This document shows positions 1-11,401 of a stretch of 53,884 bases of DNA, one piece after another. The notes beneath the pieces were generated by a model, which saw nothing but the letters and a program-made list of their open reading frames with translations, made no database searches and was not told the DNA's origin. The position numbers were made by a program, and so were the translations under genes. The stretch's first letter is position 1; the number at the start of each line of letters is the position of its first letter. The stretch spans positions 817,195 to 871,078 of the forward strand of contig BCLD01000010.1 in NCBI GenBank assembly GCA_001600875.1. The letters run 5' to 3'. Source of the DNA: Solicoccozyma terricola (Eukaryota > Basidiomycota > Tremellomycetes > Filobasidiales > Piskurozymaceae).

Positions 1-413
1 GAAGGGAAGACGAGGGGAAGCAGGGGAGAAGCGGAGACGCGGGGTGCAGAGGAACCAACGATGCCAACGATGCCAACGGTGCCAACGACCATCGCGACGT
101 GCCTGGTCTGGAACTGTGGCGAAGCCATGGGATGTAACCCCCACTCAAATCTCATGGTATGGTGTAGAGCAGGTGGAGATTGTTATGAATCCCGTAGTAG
201 CATCCATCCATCCATCCATCATACATCATCATACAGAGCAAGTACTATCAGTTCAGAATATTACCCGAACATTCTGCTAGGACGAGCTGCTTTTTTTTTC
301 AATTGAACTCAACGTATAGCCATTCCAAGCATACATTGAGATCCAAACCGACACCACCACCACCACCACCCACACCACCATCACCACCACCACACATAAA
401 CCACAACCCAATA
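1..413. repeat. Left-edge non-coding stretch with short tandem repeats
   Basis: No gene is supported here. Around 58-90 a 9-bp unit (GATGCCAAC and variants) repeats three to four times. A CATC/CATA-rich run lies near 205-235 and a CCA-rich run near 350-395. The short ORFs crossing this stretch are simple-repeat translations. It is probably the promoter and 5' UTR of the large gene starting at 414. An in-frame ATG at 303 would add a proline-rich leader of 37 residues, but the ATG at 414 has a better context and opens directly into a hydrophobic segment. Confidence 0.5.
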
Positions 414-3400
414 ATGGTCCTCTACACCCGTCTCTTCTATACATTCTTCGCTGCGTATTTCATATACAACGCTAGTATTCAAGTCCGACAAGTGATTTCA
501 ATAACGAATGAATGGGTTCATGGTTTGATTGAACCGATGAATTTGTTTGTTGGTTCTGGATTAGCGGGTTCTGGATTAGCCGGAGGAGGAGGTGGAGAAG
601 GGGCAAGGTTGGTGGATTCGTTGGATGGGGCTGGGGTTAGGATGACGATGACGTTGGAAGCTGAGAATCGAGAGGACGATGACGCTGTGATGAGATCTAG
701 GGAGAGAAGGAGGAGAGCTAGGGAGGTTGAGGAGAGGGAGGAGATTATGAAGAGGGTTGAGGAGAGGGAACAACTCATGAAGACGATTGAAGAGAGGGAA
801 CAACTCATGAAGACGATTGAAGAGAGGGAACAATTTGAGAAATCGATCGATCAACAAGGTTCAACTGGTACATATCAGATTTGGTTGAAAGAACATGGAG
901 AATCAATGTTGAAGAATATAGAAAGAATGATTGAATCGTTTGATGTTTCAATCGGTGAGTTATAATACGAGGTTTGGCCAATCTGACGTTTCGGCATCGA
1001 GGCTGATGATGATGAATATCCACGCACCCACAGCACAAGAACGGGATGTGTCTACTCCTGCCGTTACAGTGACAGTCACAACCCTCCATGAGAGAACGAT
1101 CACAGTGACTAGTAGACCTACCCCTACATGGGTAACACATCCATACACGCCTCCTCCGCCTCCTCCTCCGCCTCTCCCGGTTGAGATGAACCGTCTGGTC
1201 TTGCTGGTCAAGACCGTGAAACGACGTGGATGCGATGTGTGGGAGTTGGTTGGTTGTGAGTGTGGTGTGAGGAGAGCATGGGATGTGTGTGACCCGTGTG
1301 CTGATACCTCTGTGTCCCCGTTCGCTGTGTGATCCATCTCTACCCTGCTCTCCCCTTCCCGTCGATCACTCCCCCCCAACACGCGAAAACACACCCCGTC
1401 TCCTCCCCTCAAAGTCGCACTCACATCGCTGCCTCGTGCAGTTCAATACATCCACCATCGTAGTCTGGATGTATGGGACTTTGAGCTAGATCACGTAGCG
1501 TCGTTGGACGTACCATGGGTGAGTGTTCGTTCGGTCCACCTAGGTTTGAAATCAACGCTCAAACTCATCCTTATACGCCCCCCCCCCACCCCCACACCCG
1601 ACATAGCGATGTATCAAATTCATCTGGTATGACTTCCTTGGTGGAGACGTGGGTAGATACATCACCATCATCACGATCTTGATTCTTTATCTCTTAAATG
1701 GATCTTCTGGAATCGGTCATCGTCTTCTCATCCGGTTCATTAATCCAATCATCAAGTATGCGAACCGTGTACGACCACGACCACGAGGACGAATTAGGAA
1801 GTGGAATCACCTCGACTCCGACATTGATCTCACAGATCAAGACATGGAATTCCTAGATAATCTCTTTGACAAGGAAGATCGATCGAAACTTAGATCTACC
1901 GTTCTTGGTTATACCATCCCTACCGTCTCCATCGTTCTTCCTCCTACCGAAGGTCGTCCTAACCCCAAAGACCGCGCTTCTGAACCGATTCATCCACCTA
2001 TCGTACTCGAACCTGAATTCGTTCACCCTATCTCTCCATCAAATCAAGCTTCTACCGTTCCTATCGCTAAATGGAACGAAATGATGGAGGTTAATGACAA
2101 AATGAGAACGTCGAGGAATGAATTAGGTTACGAGGTGTTGAGAATGAAACGTATAGTTGACAAGATGAGTTTGGAAATGACGAGTTTGAAGATCAAGGTG
2201 GTTGAACGCGAAGAACAGTTGAAAGCTATTGAAGAAGAAAAACGAATTCAAGCTCAAGTTATGGAGAATCTCATTGAAAATGCGAAATCGAACGAGATTG
2301 GGGCAATTTCAGATCGTGATATGGTTATTTCAACACAATTAGGATTGAAGACAGAGGTTCAAGTTCTTAAATCCAAACTAGCAGAGACGGAAGAATCTTT
2401 GGTAGTCGTCAATTCTCGCGTTGCTATGTCTGAGGAAATTAAAATTCGCGACGAAGCGATCATATCCGACCTCACCGATACCATAACACGTCTCAAAGCG
2501 GATATCGCAACTCAACATGCTGAATACCTCGAATTCAAAAACAAACTCGTTGTTCAGATGGAAGAAGAGTCCACTGATCATATCAATAGAATGAATCAAG
2601 AAAATCAACTCTACACCGATAAACTTCGTATTTCTTTTCTAGCAGATGCTAAAGAACAAGATATCCTCATCGAGAAAACTCAAAATAGTGAAAAGAAAAT
2701 GAAAGAACGACTTTATAAAGAGAGATTAGAGCATAAATTCTTGGTAAATCAAAAATCAGCTGCTGTTCACGATGAAAGACGAGTATTCAACTTGTGGAAA
2801 GAAAGACAACTCGAAGAGCTTCAACGAAAGATCAAGTCAGTGACCGAGTTGATAGCGCAGACAGAGGTAATCCCGAATACAGAGATCGAGACGGTGTCGG
2901 AAGGGATGGGGAATCAGAGTGTTGAATCTGTGGGAACAGATGCCACTGTTGGAGAGATTGAAACACAACTGGATACCTCCCTCGTTACGTCGACATCCCT
3001 TACAGCCTCTGTCGTCGAGAAGGAGCAGGCGGAAATCGACGCGGGAAGCCCCATGGTTATCGCGAACGTCATCGTGGATGAGGTTGTCGTCCTTGCCCCG
3101 ACCGAGGTCCTCGAACCGCCGACTCCGACTCCGACTCCGACTCCTGCACCACCACTCGATCCATCCGCTTCAATGGTTGTCCCATATGCTGCTCGTCAAG
3201 AATCGAGCGGGGAAATCGAATATTCGCCACCGACGCCTACACCGTCTTTCGAGATGACCGGAACGATCATGGACCATACTCTACTCTCCGGACAATCGCT
3301 CCGAATTGTTCAGACTGCAGAATTCAAGATCGCTGTGCTCGAGTCGATGAGGAGAAGAGACTTGGTGGCTGAAGCCGCTCGTCTACACATCGACATCGAG

Positions 3401-5818
3401 TACGTGTACCCTTCCCTCGTCAACTACATCCTCGAAAAAGCTGTATCCGCTGCAGTCCTAGCAGGTAACAAAGACGTTGCTGAAGTGTTGCGTAGTCGTA
3501 AGGTCCACTCCAAAGCCAGGAGATTCCCACCCGCAGTGGCGGCGGCTCTATCGGACGAAGAAGTCACAAAGTACTCGGAATTGTTTGGCTATGGATCACC
3601 AAGGACACCTGCAGAGAGATGTGGAGCGAGGCTTCAGTTGGTCAAGGGTCGTTCTTCAACGACTCAATCTTCCTCTACAATCTGCCCACCAATCGAATCA
3701 GTATCCGATCTATCCCAAGTCTCTGCTCAGAGCATTCAGCAGTGGATTCCTCGCGAGCCTGACTTCTCGTCCACGCAGGGGCTTCAACAAGGTCCGCTTC
3801 AGACGCTTCCTTTCGAGTCCCCGTCCCAGATGATAACCTCTCCGATCTACGCTACCCCAACGCCAACATCAAATTACTATTCGGAGCCTGTTTCTCCAGT
3901 CGTTTTCACCAACGTATCACCAGTGGACACTTCTTCGCTACACGCCACTGCTACAATGGCACCGACTGATTTGGCGCCCGCTGCTCCATCCGCGTCCCCC
4001 CCAGTGGCAACCCCTCTGGACTTCGCTACACCGACACCCACACCAGCACCAAGCAATTACGTAGCACCATCTCCTGTGTTCGAATTCACCGACTCATCAC
4101 AGTTGTTGGCATCTGCCAGTTATTCGAGGCCCACAACAGCATCGAGCAGCCAGTCAAGTCCTTCGGAGAAAGTCTCAGACACCGCCCCTTCTCAAATGGA
4201 AGCCTCTTCGTGCGATATCACCCCGATCCCTGAACCGGCAGCTAGCCCCTGGGGCCCTTTCCCAGTTGAATTCGCCTTCACCAACCCGCCTCGAGTAGGA
4301 AAATCTTCCCACTACCCCCCAGGGGTTTCAATCGGTCACGTCGTCGCCGAGGATTTGCTGCCAAAGGAACCGACTTTCGACCTTTCGGCGTCACGAGATG
4401 GGTGGGCCGTGAATAATCGGGTGGTCGCACGAAAGGACGTTAGAGTCAACCAGCGGAAAGACAAGAAGATTTCTTATGATTTACCGCACCCCGCGAGTGA
4501 CCCCCCGGGATCGATGTCGCAGCTTGCTCCTGCGTCTACTTCCATCCCAAACACCTCTTCTACACCGGCTCAACACCTGCATTCCAGCTCGCTGGTCCAT
4601 TTCGATCCCCCAACGACGCCTCCGAACCGGCAGCATCCGCAGACGCCTCCTGCTGCGACACTGGGATCTCCGCAGTCCACTTTCGGCTTGACGACCCCCG
4701 ACATGTCTCCATCGCAAGAGCATTCGCCACTACCGCTCGCCGGCAGGTTTGGACCTCCGCTACTTTCTCTGTTTCCAAATCCTACCGTGACAGTGGCTGG
4801 CCCATCCACTCCCACGCCATTGCCGCCCCTTGATCTGGTCCCGTGGAGTGCTTTTGCTTCAGAGTCGGAAGCTTTGGCATTCATGAACGTCCCGTATATG
4901 GAGGTCACTCCGTCGGAAGGGCAACCGGGACAGGATAATTCGCCACTCGCTCCAGGTGATACTTTTGCAGTGGCGGCGCCAATATCGATCCCTATCATCC
5001 GAATCACTCCGTCACCGACGTCTCCAGATAACGAGGTCCCAGAAAACCCTGTGTTTGCGAGTGAAGCTTCAGAGGCAAATCCTCCAATCGCGACAGGCTA
5101 TTCTTCAAGCACCATCGCACAATCACAACTGGGGGAGAACCAGTTGTCATGCACTCCATCGGCGTCGTCTTCCGTGCCCAAAAAACGCACGGGTTATTCG
5201 CCAGCAGCTTTGGAACCGTCTCCTGTCATCCTTGAAAATGTGGGCCTGGCGTCTCCTAGACGGATTGCCGGCCTCGGCTCGCAGAAAAACGCGGACAACC
5301 TGTTTTCGAGAATAGGACCGAAGGTCACAGATTGGGGTTTCAGTCGTTCGCCTCCGCCGAACGATGACACCGTTACTAGGGTACCGGATGCCCAGCCCGA
5401 AACGAGGACATCGAGTCCGAAGATTGCAATAACGTCCTCCTCCCCTTCCCGCCTCGAAGTTCGGGCCAGCTTGGCAGTGCTGGATACGACTATGAACGTC
5501 ATCGATCAAGAACTCCGTTTGCTAGCACCCCGACCTGAGGTCCATCGTCTAACACACGACGAACGCATGAACGAACTGTACCGACTCAAGAACAAGAACT
5601 TGATGCCTCGTCCTGTTGTTAAAAAGAAGGCGAATCGAATGGACCTTCTTCGAAAGGCGCTTCCTGCTCAAGTCGGTGCGACGGGAGAGATATTCGAATC
5701 CATGGCAGAAAGCCCTAAGGGAAACAACGCCATGAATACTACGCAGACGCTCAACTCCCCAACATCGGACTTCGAGATGCCTTCCGAGACGGAGGAGGAC
5801 GGGGGTGAGGAGTTGTGA
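414..5818 (+). CDS. Large membrane-anchored coiled-coil protein, function unknown (4 exons)
   Basis: The model joins exons 414-954, 1034-1255, 1442-1518 and 1607-5818. All junctions use GT-AG signals, phases match, and the sum is 5052 nt, or 1683 residues. I do not recognise the family. The N-terminus (VLYTRLFYTFFAAYFIYN) looks like a signal anchor. It is followed by a charged helix with 10-residue repeats of the type EEREQLMKTI, a Pro-rich stretch, and a second hydrophobic segment at the start of exon 4 (ITIITILILYLLNG). A long coiled coil comes next (about genomic 2070-2850). The rest is a very long Pro/Ser/Thr-rich, probably disordered region, interrupted by a folded-looking helical block (about genomic 3300-3620) and ending in a basic then acidic tail. 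The two hydrophobic segments could form a membrane hairpin with a large cytosolic or luminal tail. The exon structure is firm; the function is open. Confidence 0.7.
724..846 (+). repeat. In-frame 30-bp tandem repeat in exon 1
   Basis: About four copies of a 30-bp unit encode a 10-residue charged helical repeat (core EEREQLMKTI). The two central copies are nearly identical at DNA level, which suggests recent slippage. Copy number is likely to vary between strains. Confidence 0.75.
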
Positions 5819-6230
5819 TGGAGCGAACGTGAGAACCAGGTGAGATTGGACGGTCTTCTCGTTCCTAGCTATGGTGACGTACCACTGACACGAGTGTCTC
5901 ATTCTACGAACAGTATATTAATGGAGGCGGTATAATACATCAACAACATCCACTACACTACATCTACTCAATCCTATCAAAACGGCAGTTGTATGAAATG
6001 TTTTCGCCGTCTGTCTTCTTAATTTGTGCTTGGTCCGGTTCCGTTGTATCGACTTGTTATTGTTCCGGAGCGGTTTCTTTGTCTCTCGCTGTTTGGTACG
6101 TTGCTGCGATAGCGAAGGATCATCAAGTCAGTTGACGAATCGTGTTTGACCACACAGACTCGCACAATTCCGGTCAATCGCAGAAGTTTTCGCAACAACA
6201 TCTCGTCTCTCTCTCCAACCGGTTGTGGTA
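5819..6230. other. Intergenic, nothing recognised
   Basis: This stretch lies between the stop of the large coiled-coil gene and the first open stretch on the minus strand. It holds no convincing ORF, RNA gene or repeat, and is presumably 3' UTR and terminator sequence. Confidence 0.4.
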
Positions 6231-7300
6231 TCATGGCGTGGCTATAGAAATCCGTTTACTTCTTTGTTGAGTTCCTCCTTCATTTCTTTCTGCTCTGTCC
6301 CCGCTCGTATTTTCCGATGAGGGAAGATCGTAGTCTGCGGAGAACGATATGTCTAAGTCTGATGAAGCTGGAAGTGTAGAAATCGGGATCTGGGTATCGA
6401 GCTCTGTGTCTCTAGTAGACGCTCGAGTGTTATTTCGTGGGGTGTTCAGTGTGAGAGAAGGGGAAGCTTCAAGGAAAGTAAGTGGGAGAAAGAGGTGCTC
6501 TCCAGAAGGAGTATCATGCTTTGGCATGTGCGAAAGATGGTTCCTTGTGGGGTTGTTGGAAAGTTTTGGGAACGCAATCTCGCTCCCTCTACGTCCCACC
6601 TCTCCGTCCGTCCACATCCTGGGAAATGGTCGTCTCCTCTGCCTACAAGTGTCAATGTGATGGGTCTAAGAATGTGAGCAGTGCTGGTCCGTCCGACCGT
6701 GATAGATGGATGCTGATCCGAGGTTCCACATACATTCGGCAGGTCCCCCGTTCTACCGCTGGGCCCCCCTCGGGCACCAGTTGGTCTTTCCGTCATCTTG
6801 ATATTCCTGGCAGGGACTTCCTTTCCTTCCCCCCCCCCCCCACTCTGCTTCCCTGTTGGCGACTTCGCAAGAAGGACCGACATCATCCATCCCTTCCGCC
6901 TCTCAAAGCTTTTCCAACCTCGCGAGAAACCGTCCGAGCCACCTCATCCCCGATCTTTGAAGCGCTAATATCCGTCTCACACTGATTGCTTTGTGAAATG
7001 CGCTGGGCGCCCACCAGTGGCGGAGGGTCGTGATACTCTGATCTTTTGTTTCTCACTCCCGCATAGCTTCAGGTGATGAAACGATTAGTCTATCACTCCC
7101 TGGATTATCTCATCCGAGGTAATCCTGACTGTGTGACCTCATTGGATACGGAGAGGGACGGGATGGAAAGATATGAAGGATCTCTCGATACGTCGTCGTG
7201 GCTGTTTTCTGGCTCGCCTTGGGACTGGAATTAGTCCGAGAGAAGGAGAAGCCGTCGTGGGAACTGCTGGATGATCTGAAGCGAACGACGATCACTCCAC
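6231..7300 (-). CDS. Possible multi-exon minus-strand gene, unknown product
   Basis: This is a low-confidence model. Three minus-strand stretches read like protein rather than noise. One near 7295-7150 is Ser/Thr-rich and contains TYREILHIFPSRPSPYPM. One near 7030-6890 contains KIGDEVARTVSREVGKALRGG. A C-terminal Ser/Thr-rich stretch runs from about 6600 to a stop at 6231. I could not find one set of splice sites that joins them cleanly, and the 5' end is uncertain. A C13 tract near 6829-6841 lies inside. If real, the gene is divergent from TAD1 with a very short shared promoter. It may instead be unrelated open stretches. Confidence 0.3.
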
Positions 7301-7457
7301 GAGCCTTGGTTGTAATTATATCGCTTCATGGTTATCGTTTGCTGCTGCTGCTGGTGTTCGCCACCCGGCACGTGATTTAGTCGATCAAGAAGTCCAACCA
7401 CCGCCAACTCACTCTCCATCGACCATCATCCATGACAGCCACAAGCACTACCACCGC

Positions 7458-8813
7458 ATGGTCAAACTCCAACATGCGCCACCTGCACCACTCGCTCTAG
7501 ATGCGCCGCATGGTACCACTTTTGCAAATCAAGTCGCACGTTACGTACACGACTTTCACACAAGTCTGAATGTTCGACAGGCTAAACCTCAACCCGGACA
7601 GTGGACTGTATTGGCTGCATTCCTTGCTATTCAGTTGACGGAATGCGGAGAAGGCTCACAAGTGAAGCTTCTATCCCTTGCGACAGGTGTTAAATGCCTA
7701 GGTGGAGACGTACCGAGTCGGGATGATGTCTTGGTGGATATGCACGCCGAGGTGTTGGCGAGGAGAGAATTGGAACTGTTGTTGATGAAGGACGTTATCG
7801 AAGGGAAGGCAGTACCGGATTCTGGGGTTCTGGAACGAGATGATTCTAATTCACTGCATTATCACCTCCGCTCGGATACTCAACTTTGGCTCTACACATC
7901 ACACGCACCCTGCGGCTCGGCGAGTAACGCTTCCCACCTCGCTCGTCTAGATGAAGAAGATGATTATCTCCGCTCCGTACTATCAGCGAACGGCATCACA
8001 TCTCCACCATCCACGTCGGACTTCCGAGCAATGAAATCGGAAACGGAACCTCGATTGGCGAAGAAACCATCCCGAGCTGATGCGATACCTACTTTAGCGT
8101 ACACCTGTTCAGACAAGTTGAGCAGATATCAAGTCATGGGATTCCAAGGTGGAAGGTTGTCAGAAGTTTGCGATCCCATTCGACTCAGTGGGATGATAGT
8201 TGGTGAAGATTTCGATGAACTGGGATTGCATGCTTTGTTTGGTGGGGGAGAAACTTGGTCGAGAACCAAGCAAGGTTTGGATGCTGCAATACGTATTTCA
8301 AAAGCACAAGGAAGTAGATGGCTTGCTACAACCCCGACGTGTTTCTCCGTCCTACCCACAAATGAACGCTTCAAGTACGGCAGAGAAGCTGCTATTAAAA
8401 TCAAGACGACGCATTCTCCTCCGATTTTCAATCCGAACCTTGAAATCTTACAACTCCCTCTACCTCTCCTTCGAGATCATCTTCTTCCGAAACCCGTCAT
8501 CTCACCGTCATCTATCGCAAGTACGTACCATGCGAATTCCACGGTCGAGGTGATTGGACCCCACGGTCGCCCCACGCACGCCGTTCGAGATAAGAAGACT
8601 GGCGAGTGGGGTGCAGGAAGCAGGTCCAGGTTGGCAAGGGGAGCGATGTGGGAAGCCTGGGAGGCTCTGCGAGGAGAGAACAGTAGAAAGAAGGGATGTG
8701 ACGGGTGGAGGGAGGCTGGGGAATCGTTGGAAGCAGTCGGTCCATTCGCTGGTTGGCATAAAGAGTCGGAAGCTGCGGCAAAGGGGGCCGACAGTCATCC
8801 CGTCGTTGAATGA
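7458..8813 (+). CDS. TAD1: tRNA-specific adenosine deaminase (ADAT1/Tad1 family)
   Basis: Single-exon ORF of 451 residues. It carries the adenosine-deaminase (A_deamin) signature. HAE at residues 96-98 supplies a zinc ligand and the catalytic Glu, inside HAEVLARRELELLL. A PCG motif lies at 151-153 and TCSDKLSRYQVMGFQGGRLS begins near 216. These match the Tad1/ADAT1 layout, in which one His and two Cys bind zinc. In characterised members the enzyme converts adenosine 37 of tRNA-Ala to inosine. The N-terminal KPQPGQWTVLAAFLAI segment is also typical. The motif after PCG reads SAS rather than the usual DAS. Length is close to other fungal Tad1 proteins (about 400). The ATG at 7458 is the first in frame; an ATG at 7432 is in another frame and gives only a short peptide. 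Confidence 0.9.
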   Translation: MVKLQHAPPAPLALDAPHGTTFANQVARYVHDFHTSLNVRQAKPQPGQWTVLAAFLAIQLTECGEGSQVKLLSLATGVKCLGGDVPSRDDVLVDMHAEVLARRELELLLMKDVIEGKAVPDSGVLERDDSNSLHYHLRSDTQLWLYTSHAPCGSASNASHLARLDEEDDYLRSVLSANGITSPPSTSDFRAMKSETEPRLAKKPSRADAIPTLAYTCSDKLSRYQVMGFQGGRLSEVCDPIRLSGMIVGEDFDELGLHALFGGGETWSRTKQGLDAAIRISKAQGSRWLATTPTCFSVLPTNERFKYGREAAIKIKTTHSPPIFNPNLEILQLPLPLLRDHLLPKPVISPSSIASTYHANSTVEVIGPHGRPTHAVRDKKTGEWGAGSRSRLARGAMWEAWEALRGENSRKKGCDGWREAGESLEAVGPFAGWHKESEAAAKGADSHPVVE

Positions 8814-8958
8814 TGGTTTCAATGATTGACACGAAGACGGGTAACGATTGAACACGGAACACGAAGGACGCTTGTTGTATTGCTACATTGCCATCTATTC
8901 GGACGCTATTATTATATGATCGCGTTCTTCTCCCTGCGCCGCACTGCGGATCCCTGGT

Positions 8959-11401
8959 TCACTTGTTGTGCCAGAGAAGAGTTTTTAGACCGTGCCATTT
9001 CTCCGAATCCCGGTACAGATACGCTGCAAGCGACGCCGACGTCATTTCATCAGCCCTCGCGCGTAGGAAGAACCCCCCATGAACCCCACCATCACCACCA
9101 CTCACTCATACTGTTCACCATACCAGGCTGTAACATCTCGCCATGGTGTCTGTAAATGTACATGACCATGCCCCAACTCAACGCCGTGAATATCGCGAAT
9201 GGAACGTCCGCCGGCGGGATGGGTTTCGGGTTACCAGCCGGTGAGATCAAAGACGGCAGTGGGTGGGAGAGTGGTTGGAGGGGAGCAAGGATACGAGCGA
9301 AGATGGAAGGTGATTGGGAGGTTGCGATGGGGGATGGATGAGAACGGACGGAGGAGATGAGACGGGGAAGGAATGATGCGAGCACGCGGGATGCGACGTA
9401 GAGGACGATCTGGAATGAGGTCAGGTCAGGCCAAGTTACAGGGGTGGGTTATCGAACGACGGCAACTCACCTGTTCGTTGATCTGTTGACGAGAAGAGCA
9501 GTCGGAAGATATGCGGGAATATCAGCTCCATGAGACGACGTCGAGTCCCGATCAATTACAACTCCTCCAAGCTTTATCACCCCTCCAAGCTTTATCACTC
9601 CTACGCTACAATCCGGCCCCCAACTAAGCCAAACAGCCAAGAATTATCTAGTCTCGTTCCTCTCACGCATCGATGTCGCATCCATGAACCATGACAGAGC
9701 CCATCCCCGCTTCCCCATTCGCCGCCCGTAGCTCCAGCAGGTGCAAAGTCTCCTCGAATCATAGCTCGCTTTGCAAGCTACGATCTAGCCTTGACATGAT
9801 CACCGCTACTGTCCTCGCCGAAAACGGAAAAACTCGCGTGTGCCTTTGGTGCACAATATCCAATAATCGACGGCAAGGCTGCCCATATGCTCAATACACA
9901 AGAACGCCGGGTTGATCGATATCAATTGTTCGATCTGGCGTCCTCGGGATGCACTTTTGCCGTCCTCGTTCAGAAAAGTGTCCCCGCAATGAGACCTCAT
10001 TCATTTTTTTTCCATGCGCACTTAAGTACGACCCAATAGTCTCGCCAACCAACCTCGTTTTAGCAAAGTCGCTCTTTCCATAGACAATGACGTCTTTCTC
10101 TTCGTCTCGTTTTTCTCTTCCGAGGATTTTGCTTCTCCACAGTGATATTCTGGCAACTTGAACCACCTGCATGTTCCTCCCGCTATCCACCTCAAGGCGA
10201 TTCGGATCTCGGAGGGGTTTCTCACGCATGCCGATTGGAAAAGCATGAGAGGCCGCCGGATCCTTGCCCTTCCGGAAGACAACATGCAAATCTCGACCGG
10301 CTCCTCTCTGCTCTCTGTCTTCAGCTCAATGCCTACCGAAAATAATTGAATCCGTTTCCGATCCTCATTCGACCGTATTCAGATATAAAAAGCACAGAGG
10401 AAACGAAAAGGACGATATGAATGTATCAATCGTGCCTTTTGCCCTGGTGCCCTTCTGTTGTCGTGAACAGAAGACAGAGATTAAAAGTCCCCAAGGTCGA
10501 TTTTCCCGAACCAAGAACACCAAAGGGTTTCATCACGCTCTTCTTGATTCGCAAACCGATGGAGGGAAAAAAAAAAAAAAATCCTCTTCACTCAATCTTC
10601 ATCACCACCGCGAATCCCCTAAATGTCACCCCCCCCCCCCCCCCCCCCCNNNNNCCCCCCCCCTCGCGGCCCTTCTGTTCCCCTCTTTCCTTTTTCTCAA
10701 CCCACTCACCGCATTCCTCTCTCCAAAAACCCACCACCCACTCCCTAACCCAGCCCAAAACGTATCCCAATCCCTCTCTTTCCCTTTATTCAATTTCTTT
10801 TGTAATAGTAATAAGACCTTGTATCCTACTACGAAACGAGAGAGGTTGAATGCGTGTTGACGTGTTGCACGGATGATTAAACGGATTTTGGCAGGCCATC
10901 TGGAAGAGAGAGAGAAGAGGGGGGGGGGGGGTTGGAACGGTTAGTTGGGAGGTTGAATGGGTTGTTGGATTGGTATGGGGACGTACGATTTATGTGAGAA
11001 TAAAAGAGTCATGACTAGAGCATGTGGGAATCCTGAGAAATTAAGAGAGAGAGTGTATCAATATGGGATCGTATCCTTACGAACAGGTTATAGAGTATCA
11101 TGTCAAAGCCGTTCGTTCCTCTTCGGAAGAACTAACAACCGCTCAATCGCTCACTCCGCTTGCGGAGAAGCAACATTCCTCGCTCTGCCTAGGAGGAGAT
11201 GATGGGGTCCCTGCGCATAACCCATCCACTCACTAATCTTAACCCCATAAACAAACCCATTCCTCGCTCCCTTGAGGATGGCCAACAAATCATGCCAAGC
11301 AGGACTGTCCGTTCCAAGAAGATAATAAAAGATGTAAATGAGCAGGATCAGCCGGATAGCCACCACACGCACTCTGCTAGGATATGCTGGATGGATGACA
11401 T
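8959..11401 (-). CDS. Peroxisomal membrane protein PXMP4/PMP24-like (7 exons, one of 12 nt)
   Basis: Exons, 5' to 3' on the minus strand: 11401-11373, 11304-11234, 11032-10987, 10899-10710, 9482-9471, 9409-9106, 9023-8959. They sum to 717 nt, giving 238 residues with every phase closing. The protein begins MSSIQHILADPAWHDLL and contains GARNGFVYGVKIRFPHALVM, FGERNAINEQIVLYV and a C-terminal SMTYLYRD. This is the pattern of the PXMP4 (PMP24) branch of the Tim17-related family, an integral peroxisomal membrane protein (human form about 212 residues). The four residues INEQ come from the 12-nt exon, and the family sequence needs them. The intron before it is about 1.2 kb and contains an assembly gap. 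The gene is divergent from the small gene at 11811 and convergent with TAD1. The family call is strong; the transport role is unsettled in the family. Confidence 0.85.
9471..9482 (-). other. 12-nt microexon of the PXMP4-like gene
   Basis: The minus strand reads CAACAG, then 12 nt encoding Ile-Asn-Glu-Gln, then GTGAGT. Reading upstream in the same frame meets a stop after 12 more codons, so the exon cannot simply extend. The long pyrimidine tract before CAACAG fits an acceptor. The residues restore the expected ERNAINEQIVLYV order. Confidence 0.8.
9483..10709 (-). other. Exceptionally long intron (about 1.2 kb) with an assembly gap
   Basis: The donor GTGAGT ends at 10709 and the acceptor CAACAG at 9483. 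Most introns in the window are 50-100 nt. The stretch contains a 17-bp sequence repeated with an 18-bp period near 9564-9598, a long C tract with five N around 10629-10663, and a minus-strand ORF (9891-10289, 132 codons) that I do not recognise. No terminal inverted repeats were seen, but the gap hides the 5' part. An inserted element or nested gene is possible. Confidence 0.6.

Noticed and set aside
6349..6985. Plus-strand ORFs of 103 and 167 codons near 6.3-7.0 kb
   Set aside because: They overlap more protein-like minus-strand stretches, and their sequence looks like a shadow frame.
9891..10289. 132-codon minus-strand ORF inside the PXMP4-like intron
   Set aside because: No recognised domain, composition like background, and no in-phase splice sites; kept only as part of the intron description.
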